From Ruminococcaceae bacterium AB4001 (GTDB taxonomy: Bacteria; Bacillota; Clostridia; Saccharofermentanales; Saccharofermentanaceae): a stretch of 35,488 nt of DNA. Both the position numbers and the translations under genes were made by a program. Below are positions 20,494 through 27,984 of this stretch, one piece after another. Within the stretch, counting starts at the first letter, position 1. Every line of letters begins with the position of its first letter. The DNA is taken from assembly GCA_000621765.1 (NCBI GenBank), contig JHXJ01000033.1, forward strand, positions 1 through 35,488, written 5' to 3'. The notes below the pieces were generated by a model, which made no database searches, was not told the DNA's origin, and worked only from the letters and a program-made list of their open reading frames with translations.

Positions 20494-22437
20494 TCAGCGA
20501 GGAGTTTGGCAGATTCCTTTCGAATCGAAAATATATTCTACACCGTTAATCGTAAGCTTCTCACTGACCGCCATTTCGCCTGTATCCTTGAGATAATACC
20601 AGTGATCATCATACTTCAACCATCCGGTATGCATGGCGCCGTTATAGCTTAAGTAATACCAGTGTCCACCGTTCTGGATCCATTTTTCGGCCTGCATTAC
20701 GCCTGACGAATTGCAGTAATACCAGAAGGAACCCAAATGCACCCATCCCGTCTGCATGACACAATGATCATTAAAAATGTAAACTTTGTCATTGATCTTC
20801 ACTTTACCCTTTTCAGCAATACCGCTCTTGTCTAAGTAATACCAGTTTCCGCCGTCATTAAGCCATTTCTCTGTCTGTACAACACCTGATGAATTACAGT
20901 AATGCCATTGGTCTCGATATTTTGTCCACCCTGTCTGCATTACACCCTTATCACTGAAAATGTACATCTTGTCATTGATCCACATAAGACCCACTGCCAT
21001 ATGACCGGTATAATCAGTATTCCCAACCTCTTTCCTGCCTAAGAAGTAATACCACTTATCATTGATCATTTTCCACCCGTAACACTTAACGCCGCTTTCG
21101 TTGAAATAGAACCAATAACCATCACGCTGCATCCAGCCGGTCACCATGACACCTGATTCATCAAAGTAATACTCTTTATGGGGCTCAGTCTTATAATCAA
21201 AAAATTCACCGGTACGCATAGAACCGTCGAAATTGGCATAATACCAATTATCATTATATTTAAACCATTCATCTCTCTTCATCTTTCCGCTCCGGCTGTC
21301 AAAAAAATACTTTTTGCCATTTTCTTCAAGCCAGCCGGTATACATGACTCCGTTTTCATCCAGATGATATCTTCCATCATAAAGCGAGACTGTCTTGTTG
21401 CGGACCATTGTTCCGGTTTCGTCATAGTAATACCATTTACCGTCTTTTTTTACCCAGCCGACAATAAACTGTTTGTATTCATAGTGATCACCGGCATCTG
21501 TCCTCTTGATCGATATATCCACATCACTGCAATGGACAATTGTGTCATTAACGTACAGAATATTACTTCCTTCTTCCGCGCTGCTGTGCTTTACCAATTG
21601 GTACCACTGATCACCTGTGCCTCCGAAATTGATCTCCTTAATGTCTGTATTAAAGAAAGCATTATAACTGATTGACTTTACAGTAGCAGGTATCGTTATT
21701 CCGTTAAGCAGCCTGCTGCCATAGAAGGCTCCGTCTCCTATTTCAGTTACACCTGAAGGGATAGAGACAGCAAGCAAAATACCGCAATCTGCAAAGGCAT
21801 ACGCCGGTATAGTTTTAGTGCCGCTTTCAAATGTAATCGAATTAATGTTGGTTGAATAACGGAAAGTATAAGCAATATGCGGATCATTTCCGTAACGCGC
21901 AGGAACAGTCAGTTCTTTATTTCCGCTATAATACGAAAGATCAATAAGATAATCTGACGTATTATTCTTGTCATAAGTGATTTCCGGTAAAACACTTGAA
22001 GAAAAATGGGTAAACCCGAGGTAAGTATTCTTTACCTTGTTGTTATTGAAAGTTATTTTCTCCAAAGATACACATCTGTACAGATTATCGAGCCTCGAAC
22101 AATTTGAATTGACAGTAATGGTCTTTAGATCCTTCATACTGCTTGAGAACCAGTTAAAAGCATATCCCTTGGAAGGTTTGTAGCTGTCATGGATATTATT
22201 TAAGACCATTGCCTTAATATTCTGATCCTCAGAATAATAGGTGTTACTATTTGAGGAATTCCAGGTACCGGTCCGGCATATCCCGTTTACGGTCAGCAGG
22301 CCGGAACTGCCGTCAAGGCTCCACTGATAAAGATCCCCGTTATCGCTGAATATGTTTTTATCATCAGCGCTGACCGCACCAAATAAAGAGAAAACTACAA
22401 TTAATGCCAGTATTGTCAGAACAAAATTCTTTTTCAT
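20494..22437 (-). CDS. Secreted BspA-like LRR protein with cell-wall-binding repeats (paralogue 2)
   Basis: About 647 residues from ATG 22435-22437 (AGGAGG 9 bases upstream; ATG at 22443 is also possible). A signal peptide (ILALIVVFSLFGAVSA) is followed by an N-terminal domain with BspA-type leucine-rich repeats, for example SGTKTIPAYAFADCGILLAV and IPSGVTEIGDGAFYG. The C-terminal half has about 15 choline/glucan-binding-type repeats of roughly 20 residues (GW...WYYF...G.M.T). Such repeats hold proteins on the wall or bind polysaccharide; no enzymatic domain is visible. It shares layout and many blocks with the gene 16 bases upstream and is cotranscribed with it. Repeat units here are more diverged and include inserts. 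Confidence 0.85.
   Translation of the reverse strand: MKKNFVLTILALIVVFSLFGAVSADDKNIFSDNGDLYQWSLDGSSGLLTVNGICRTGTWNSSNSNTYYSEDQNIKAMVLNNIHDSYKPSKGYAFNWFSSSMKDLKTITVNSNCSRLDNLYRCVSLEKITFNNNKVKNTYLGFTHFSSSVLPEITYDKNNTSDYLIDLSYYSGNKELTVPARYGNDPHIAYTFRYSTNINSITFESGTKTIPAYAFADCGILLAVSIPSGVTEIGDGAFYGSRLLNGITIPATVKSISYNAFFNTDIKEINFGGTGDQWYQLVKHSSAEEGSNILYVNDTIVHCSDVDISIKRTDAGDHYEYKQFIVGWVKKDGKWYYYDETGTMVRNKTVSLYDGRYHLDENGVMYTGWLEENGKKYFFDSRSGKMKRDEWFKYNDNWYYANFDGSMRTGEFFDYKTEPHKEYYFDESGVMVTGWMQRDGYWFYFNESGVKCYGWKMINDKWYYFLGRKEVGNTDYTGHMAVGLMWINDKMYIFSDKGVMQTGWTKYRDQWHYCNSSGVVQTEKWLNDGGNWYYLDKSGIAEKGKVKINDKVYIFNDHCVMQTGWVHLGSFWYYCNSSGVMQAEKWIQNGGHWYYLSYNGAMHTGWLKYDDHWYYLKDTGEMAVSEKLTINGVEYIFDSKGICQTPR
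20497..21462 (-). repeat. Tandem cell-wall-binding repeats, about 15 units
   Basis: Units of about 60 bases encode the GW/WYY pattern. Several share near-identical stretches around AGTAATACCA on the plus strand. Some units alternate between a GW form and an EKW form (9-10, 12-13, 14-15), suggesting a two-unit higher-order repeat. Confidence 0.85.
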
Positions 22438-22453
22438 AACCATAGTCCTCCTT

Positions 22454-24094
22454 TTAATCTTCGATCCATCTGCCGGTCGAATCAAAAATATAGTCCTTAC
22501 CGTCTATTGTCATTGTTTTACCGGCGACCATAGAACCGTTTTCAAGGAAGTAATACCAGCTTCCGTTGATCTTTCTCCATCCCGTTACCATAGTTCCGGA
22601 ATCCTGGAAGTAATACCAGACTTTGTTGATCTCCATCCACCCGGTTACCATCTCTCCGGATTCCTTATAAAAGTACCAGGAGTTGCCGGCTTTCTGCCAG
22701 CCTGTCTGCATCTTTCCGTTCTTTTCGAACAGATACCAGGCACTGCCTATCTGATACCAGCCGGTTACCATAGCGCCATTGGAATCGAAGTAATACCAGG
22801 CATTATCGATCTCCATCCACCCGGTTACCATGCTGCCTGTTTCTTTGAAGTAATACCAGGTTTTGCCTAATTGATTCCAACCCGTGTACATTTTTCCTTC
22901 AGAATCAAAGTAGTACCATTGGCCGTAGTCATATACCCAGCGGGATTTCTGCATCTGACCGTTCCTTATATCAAAGAAACGCCATGAGCCATCCACCTCT
23001 GCCCAGCCGGTGGACATTACGCCCTTACTGTCAAAGTGATAGGTAGCTCCATCTAAATCTTTCAGACAATCGACAGCACGGTTGCCTTCCTGATCACTGT
23101 AATACCACTTGCCGTCTGCCTGATACCATCCCAGCGGGATCTGTTCATACTCGTAGTGATCTCCCGCACTTTTTTTCCGTATAAGGTAATCACCATCACT
23201 GCAATGGACCGTTGCATTGTCCAGATAAAGGATATTACCGCCTTCACCGGAAGCCAAAGGCTTTACAGCTTTCGACCACTGATCACGTGTGCCGGCATAA
23301 TTTATCGTATTGACGGATGATTTTACAAAAGAATTGTAACGGATAGTCTTTACGGAAGCGGGTATCGAAATCGAAGTCAATTGCCTGCATCCGTAGAAAG
23401 CGCAATTATCAATTGTCGTAACACCGGAAGGAATAGTAACTTTATTAAGATCTCTGCATGAATCAAATGCATACTCTGGAATGGTCTTCGTTCCGCTTTC
23501 AAAAGATACCGAATCAACAGTGGATTCAGAAAAACTGTATGTGATATGTGAATCTTTACCATAACTTGCAGGAACAGTTAATACACTAAGACCGTTGAAT
23601 GAATTAAAATTCAGGAAGTATGTAGATTTATTATTCTTGTCATAGACTATTTCGGGGAAAGATTTTGCTTTGCTATTAATAAAATTCAGCGTAGTGCTTT
23701 CAGCCTTATTGTTATTGAAAGTGATCTTTTGCAATTCGGGGCAACAGTATAGTTTATTAAACTCAGAACATGATGAATTGACAGTTATTGTCTTCACTTT
23801 TGTCATATTATTATAGATTTCAGAATACGAATAACCGGCATTGGTGTCATGAGAATCATGGATGCCGTTAATCACCAGATCCGTAACTTCTGAAGAAATT
23901 GAACCGTAAGAGTTATTTCTGCCGGATGTTGAATACACAGCATCTACAGTCAGAAGTCCCGTATCGCTGTCAAAGTTCCACTGATACCCCTGACCGTTAA
24001 CATTAAAATAACCGGTTTCGTCAGCCATCACCGTACTGAATACAGTGGCAATAAGACATATAGTTACCAAAAATGAAACAACTGCTTTTTTCAT
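22454..24094 (-). CDS. Secreted BspA-like LRR protein with cell-wall-binding repeats (paralogue 1)
   Basis: 546 residues from ATG 24092-24094, with GGAGGG 5 bases upstream; the frame extends further upstream but without a ribosome site. The signal peptide is FLVTICLIATVFSTVMA. The N-terminal domain has BspA-like repeats (SGTKTIPEYAFDSCRDLNKV, IPSGVTTIDNCAFYGC). The C-terminus has 11 wall-binding repeats, many nearly identical (GWMEIDNAWYYFDSNGAMVT). It shares block-by-block similarity with the downstream gene, including FNNNK, TVPA.YG and NILY...VHCSD, so the two arose by duplication. Likely a surface adhesin or glycan-binding protein. The pair looks more AT-rich than its neighbours. Confidence 0.87.
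   Translation of the reverse strand: MKKAVVSFLVTICLIATVFSTVMADETGYFNVNGQGYQWNFDSDTGLLTVDAVYSTSGRNNSYGSISSEVTDLVINGIHDSHDTNAGYSYSEIYNNMTKVKTITVNSSCSEFNKLYCCPELQKITFNNNKAESTTLNFINSKAKSFPEIVYDKNNKSTYFLNFNSFNGLSVLTVPASYGKDSHITYSFSESTVDSVSFESGTKTIPEYAFDSCRDLNKVTIPSGVTTIDNCAFYGCRQLTSISIPASVKTIRYNSFVKSSVNTINYAGTRDQWSKAVKPLASGEGGNILYLDNATVHCSDGDYLIRKKSAGDHYEYEQIPLGWYQADGKWYYSDQEGNRAVDCLKDLDGATYHFDSKGVMSTGWAEVDGSWRFFDIRNGQMQKSRWVYDYGQWYYFDSEGKMYTGWNQLGKTWYYFKETGSMVTGWMEIDNAWYYFDSNGAMVTGWYQIGSAWYLFEKNGKMQTGWQKAGNSWYFYKESGEMVTGWMEINKVWYYFQDSGTMVTGWRKINGSWYYFLENGSMVAGKTMTIDGKDYIFDSTGRWIED
22457..23135 (-). repeat. Tandem cell-wall-binding repeats, 11 units
   Basis: Eleven units of about 60 bases, with phrases such as AAGTAATACCAG and CACCCGGTTACCAT recurring almost unchanged. 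The high DNA-level similarity suggests recent unit expansion and makes length changes by recombination likely. Confidence 0.87.
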
Positions 24095-24125
24095 ATAATC
24101 CCTCCCCTGAAACATAATCAAAATC

Positions 24126-24154
24126 ATTTTACTATGAACCTGGCAGGGTATCAA
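24126..24154 (-). promoter_or_regulatory. Promoter of the surface-protein pair
   Basis: Minus-strand TTGATA (24149-24154), 17 nt, TAAAAT (24126-24131); each hexamer matches 5 of 6 consensus positions. Transcription should begin near 24119, giving a leader of about 25 nt that contains the GGAGGG ribosome site. Confidence 0.72.
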
Positions 24155-24200
24155 ATAACAATGGAAAACCACATGCCGAAGATCCCTAAACATAGAATAT

Positions 24201-24234
24201 AAAAGAGGCTGTCCCACATATGTGAGACAGCCTC
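24201..24234 (-). terminator. Intrinsic terminator of nifJ
   Basis: Minus-strand stem (24205-24234) with outer arms GAGGCTGTC and GACAGCCTC, an inner CACA/TGTG extension joined through a G-U pair, then TTTT. The wobble pairs only on the minus strand, which fixes the direction. It lies 23 bases after the nifJ stop. Confidence 0.92.
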
Positions 24235-24257
24235 ATTGTTATCGGTTTGATTAAGGA

Positions 24258-27200
24258 TTAAGCCTCGTTAGCCTTCTTAACATAAGAAGCATAACGGTCT
24301 CTGGAATCCTGATAGCATCTCTGGAAAAGGCCGTCAACAACGTCTGCATCATACTTCTTGTAGAGAGAGTTGTAACGAACTTCTGCCTTGAGGAATTCGA
24401 AGAAGTCAGCTGTAGGCTCCTTGGAATCGAGTGTGAAAGGATTCTTGCCTTCTGCAGCGAGAGCAGGGTTGAATCTGAAGAGGTGCCAGTAACCGCACTC
24501 AACAGCAGCCTTTTCTCTGTTCTGAGCTACCTTGAGGCCGCCCTTGATACCGTGGTTGATACAAGGAGCATAGCAGATAACGAGGGAAGGTCCCTGGTAA
24601 GCTTCTGCTTCTGTGAACGCCTTGATGAGCTGGTTCTTGTCAGATCCCATGGATACCTGAGCAACGTAAACGTAACCGTAGCTCATAGCCATCATACCGA
24701 GATCCTTCTTCTTAACGTGCTTACCGCCAGCAGCGAACTGAGCAACAGCACCCTGAGGTGTGGACTTGGAAGCCTGTCCGCCTGTGTTGGAGTAAACCTC
24801 TGTATCGAGAACGAGAACGTTGACATCCTCACCTGTAGCGAGAACGTGGTCAAGTCCGCCGTAACCGATATCATAAGCCCAGCCGTCACCACCGATGATC
24901 CACTGTGATCTCTTCATGAAGAAGTCCTCATAATCGAGAGCCTTCTTAGCTGCATCAGAACCCTCAGCCTTGAGAGCCTCAGCGAGCTTCTCTGCGATCT
25001 CACGTGTATTGTCAGCAGAATTGTAACCGTCGATCCAAGCCTGAGCTGCAGCCTTGAGATCCTCAGAAGCTGTAGCAGCTACTGCCTCTTCAACAAGCAT
25101 CTTTGCTCTTGATCTGAGCTGCTTGTAACCAAGATACATACCGAGACCGTGCTCAGCGTTATCTTCGAAGAGTGAGTTGCCCCATGCAGGACCGAAGCCT
25201 CTGTAGTTTGTTGTGTAAGGCATAGAAGGAGCAGAACCACCCCAGATTGAGGAACAACCTGTAGCATTGGAGATCTGCATTCTGTCACCGAAGAGCTGTG
25301 TGAGGAGTTTAGCATAAGGTGTCTCACCGCAGCCTGCGCATGCGCCGGAGAATTCAAGGAGCGGCTGCTCGAACTGTGAACCCTTGACGTTAGCCTTAGC
25401 CATCGGGTTGTCCTTATGAGACAGAGCGATGCAGTAATCCCAGTTCTCAGCTTCCTTAAGGTTGTCCTTAAGAGGAGCCATTGTGATTGCCTTCTCCTTA
25501 GCGATACATGTCTCAACGCAGACACCGCAGGAGAGACAGTCCATAGCAGAAACCTGGATTCTGAACTTGTAGTTGTCGTAAGGCTTCATGCCTGCCTTTG
25601 TCTCGAAAGGTGCATTTGCAGCCTCTTCCTCTGTGAGGAGGAAAGGACGGATTGCAGCGTGAGGGCAAACGATGGAGCACTGGTTGCACTGGATACACTT
25701 AGCAGCATCCCATACAGGAATATCTACTGCTGTACCACGCTTCTCGTAAGCAGCTGTGCCCTGAGGGAAAGTACCATCTTCCATACCCTTGAATGTGGAT
25801 ACAGGGAGAGAGTTACCTTCCTGTCTGTTCATTACGTTAACAACCTTCTCGATGAACTCAGGAACAGCCTTCTTCTCAACCGGCTTATCCTCAGCTGTCT
25901 TCCAGGAATCAGGAATGTCGATTTCAACAACTGCATCAACACCTGCGTCGATAGCAGCATAGTTCATCTGAACGATATCGTCACCCTTCTTACCATAAGA
26001 CTTGAGAGCAGCCTTCTTCATGTAGTCAACTGCCTGCTCAACAGGAAGGATTCCGGAAAGCTTGAAGAATGCGGACTGGCAGATTGTGTTGATTCTTCCG
26101 CCGAGGCCGATTTCCTTAGCCTTAGCAACAGCGTCAAGAGTATAGAACTTGATGTTGTTGTTTGCGATATATCTCTTCATAGAGCCAGGGAGTCTGTCCT
26201 CGAGCTCTTCTCTTGTCCACTGTGTGTTGAGGAGGAATGTTCCGCCCGGCTTCAGTGTTGAGAGCATATCGTACTCATAAACATAAGACTGGTTGTGACA
26301 AGCTACGAAGTCAGCCTTGTTGATGAGGTATGTAGAACGGATAGGTGTTGTACCGAATCTCAGGTCAGAAATCGTGATACCACCGGACTTCTTAGAGTCA
26401 TATGAGAAGTATGCCTGAGCATACATGTCAGTATGGTCACCGATGATCTTGATGGAGTTCTTGTTGGCACCAACTGTACCGTCTGCGCCGAGACCCCAGA
26501 ATCTAGCCTGAACTGTGCCCTCGCCTGCAACTTCGATAGACTCGCTGCAATCGAGTGAGAGGAATGTAACGTCATCATCGATACCGATGGTGAATCTTTC
26601 CTTAGGCTGATCCTTCTTGAGTTCCTTATAAACTGCAAGAACTGTCTCAGGTGTTGTGTCCTTAGAACCCATACCATAACGTCCGCCGATGAGCTTAGGA
26701 GCATTCTTGCCAACATAAGCTGCAGCAACGTCGAGGAAGAGAGGCTCTGCATAAGAACCGGGCTCCTTTGTTCTGTCGAGAACAGCGATAGCCTTAACTG
26801 TTGAAGGGATAGCCTCGAGGAGCTTCTCAGCAGAGAAAGGACGATAGAGGTGAACCTTAACAAGACCAACCTTCTCGCCGTGAGCGTTGAGGAAGTCGAT
26901 AACTTCTTCAGCTGTCTCGCAGACAGAACCCATAGCGATGATTACGCGGTCTGCATCAGCTGCACCATAGTAGTTGAAGAGCTTGTAATCTGTGCCACGG
27001 ATCTCGTTGATCTTATCCATGTAGTACTGAACCTGATCAGGTACTGCAAGATAGAAGGGGTTGGAAGCTTCTCTGCCCTGGAAGTAGATATCAGGGTTCT
27101 GAGCTGTACCACGGAGTGTCGGGTGGTTAGGAGAAAGAGCTCTCTTACGGAAAGCCTTAACTGCCTCATAGTCAACCAATGAACCGAGTGTCTCGTAGTC

Positions 27201-27761
27201 GATAACCTCGATCTTCTGGATCTCGTGTGATGTACGGAAACCATCGAAGAAGTGGAGGAAAGGAACTCTTGTCTTGATTGAAGAAAGGTGAGCAACAGCT
27301 GCAAGGTCTGCAACTTCCTGAACGGAGTTAGCGCAGAGCATTGCGAAACCTGTCTGACGGCAAGCATATACGTCAGCGTGGTCACCGAAAATGTTGAGTG
27401 CGTGAGCAGCGAGAGCTCTTGCAGAAACATGGAATACGCAAGGGAGAAGCTCGCCTGCGATCTTGTACATGTTAGGAATCATCAAAAGGAGACCCTGTGA
27501 TGCGGTGTAAGTTGTGGTTAAAGCACCAGTAGCGAGTGAGCCGTGAACAGCACCTGCAGCGCCTCCCTCAGACTCCATCTCGACGATGTTAACCGTCTGT
27601 CCGAAAATATTCTTTCTTCCCTGCTGTGCCCATTGATCGGTGTGGTCAGCCATAGGCGAGGACGGTGTGATCGGGTAAATAGCGGCGTTCTCAGTAAATG
27701 CATACGAAGTATACGCAGCAGCCTCGTTACCGTCCATGGTTTTCTTTGTCAGTTCTGCCAT
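24258..27761 (-). CDS. nifJ: Pyruvate:ferredoxin (flavodoxin) oxidoreductase
   Basis: 1167 residues, full length for the one-piece enzyme. It converts pyruvate and CoA to acetyl-CoA and CO2 and reduces ferredoxin, the central catabolic step of many strict anaerobes. The N-terminal domain has YPITPSSPMADHTDQW. Two 4Fe-4S motifs follow near 690 (CIQCNQCSIVCP) and 739 (CLSCGVCVETC). A further Cys pair (CAGCGETPY, near 805) serves the proximal cluster. The thiamine diphosphate site is GDGWAYDIGYGGLDH (near 956) with DTEVYSNTGGQ. ATG 27759-27761 is chosen because AGGAGAT is 7 bases before it, although ATG at 27765-27767 is also in frame. Codon choice is strongly biased, as expected for an abundant enzyme. 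Single gene with its own terminator. Confidence 0.97.
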   Translation of the reverse strand: MAELTKKTMDGNEAAAYTSYAFTENAAIYPITPSSPMADHTDQWAQQGRKNIFGQTVNIVEMESEGGAAGAVHGSLATGALTTTYTASQGLLLMIPNMYKIAGELLPCVFHVSARALAAHALNIFGDHADVYACRQTGFAMLCANSVQEVADLAAVAHLSSIKTRVPFLHFFDGFRTSHEIQKIEVIDYETLGSLVDYEAVKAFRKRALSPNHPTLRGTAQNPDIYFQGREASNPFYLAVPDQVQYYMDKINEIRGTDYKLFNYYGAADADRVIIAMGSVCETAEEVIDFLNAHGEKVGLVKVHLYRPFSAEKLLEAIPSTVKAIAVLDRTKEPGSYAEPLFLDVAAAYVGKNAPKLIGGRYGMGSKDTTPETVLAVYKELKKDQPKERFTIGIDDDVTFLSLDCSESIEVAGEGTVQARFWGLGADGTVGANKNSIKIIGDHTDMYAQAYFSYDSKKSGGITISDLRFGTTPIRSTYLINKADFVACHNQSYVYEYDMLSTLKPGGTFLLNTQWTREELEDRLPGSMKRYIANNNIKFYTLDAVAKAKEIGLGGRINTICQSAFFKLSGILPVEQAVDYMKKAALKSYGKKGDDIVQMNYAAIDAGVDAVVEIDIPDSWKTAEDKPVEKKAVPEFIEKVVNVMNRQEGNSLPVSTFKGMEDGTFPQGTAAYEKRGTAVDIPVWDAAKCIQCNQCSIVCPHAAIRPFLLTEEEAANAPFETKAGMKPYDNYKFRIQVSAMDCLSCGVCVETCIAKEKAITMAPLKDNLKEAENWDYCIALSHKDNPMAKANVKGSQFEQPLLEFSGACAGCGETPYAKLLTQLFGDRMQISNATGCSSIWGGSAPSMPYTTNYRGFGPAWGNSLFEDNAEHGLGMYLGYKQLRSRAKMLVEEAVAATASEDLKAAAQAWIDGYNSADNTREIAEKLAEALKAEGSDAAKKALDYEDFFMKRSQWIIGGDGWAYDIGYGGLDHVLATGEDVNVLVLDTEVYSNTGGQASKSTPQGAVAQFAAGGKHVKKKDLGMMAMSYGYVYVAQVSMGSDKNQLIKAFTEAEAYQGPSLVICYAPCINHGIKGGLKVAQNREKAAVECGYWHLFRFNPALAAEGKNPFTLDSKEPTADFFEFLKAEVRYNSLYKKYDADVVDGLFQRCYQDSRDRYASYVKKANEA

Positions 27762-27792
27762 AAACATGATCTCCTTTGGAAAATTCTTTGCA

Positions 27793-27816
27793 GGTAAATC
27801 TGTGCACAGAAATACC
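27793..27816. promoter_or_regulatory. Palindromic candidate operator in the nifJ leader
   Basis: A perfect 12-base palindrome TCTGTGCACAGA (27799-27810) is extended symmetrically by GGTA (27793-27796) and TACC (27813-27816), giving 20 of 24 symmetric positions. It lies 32-55 bases before the nifJ start codon, just downstream of candidate -10 boxes TATAAT (27836-27841) and TATAGT (27818-27823) on the minus strand. It could be a repressor site or an mRNA hairpin. It is not the Rex, FNR or CcpA consensus as I know them. Confidence 0.5.
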
Positions 27817-27900
27817 TACTATAAATAACTGAATAATTATAAACCCATTTAATGAATAATGGGGACATAAAACAGAAAATTTAACTATTTATTCTTAATA

Positions 27901-27932
27901 AAAAAAGGTTGCTCTTCAAATCGGAACAACCT
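27901..27932 (-). terminator. Intrinsic terminator of the VanW-family gene
   Basis: Minus-strand stem with outer arms AGGTTG and CAACCT (27906-27932), extended by a U-G, a U-A and a C-G pair, followed by six T and an AT-rich stretch. It lies 52 bases after the stop codon at 27985. Confidence 0.82.
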
Positions 27933-27984
27933 CATGTAATTATCTGTTGATTTCACCGGTCCTTTTAAGGCTTCCGGACGGAAA

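Noticed and set aside
22457-23135. Regular repeats considered as a CRISPR array
   Set aside because: The repeats are coding, about 60 bases with no unique spacers, and encode standard wall-binding units.
25416-26261. Open frame of 281 codons on the plus strand, antisense to nifJ
   Set aside because: nifJ is full length and has strongly biased codons, which leaves the opposite frames open. The antisense product has no recognisable domain and no ribosome site.
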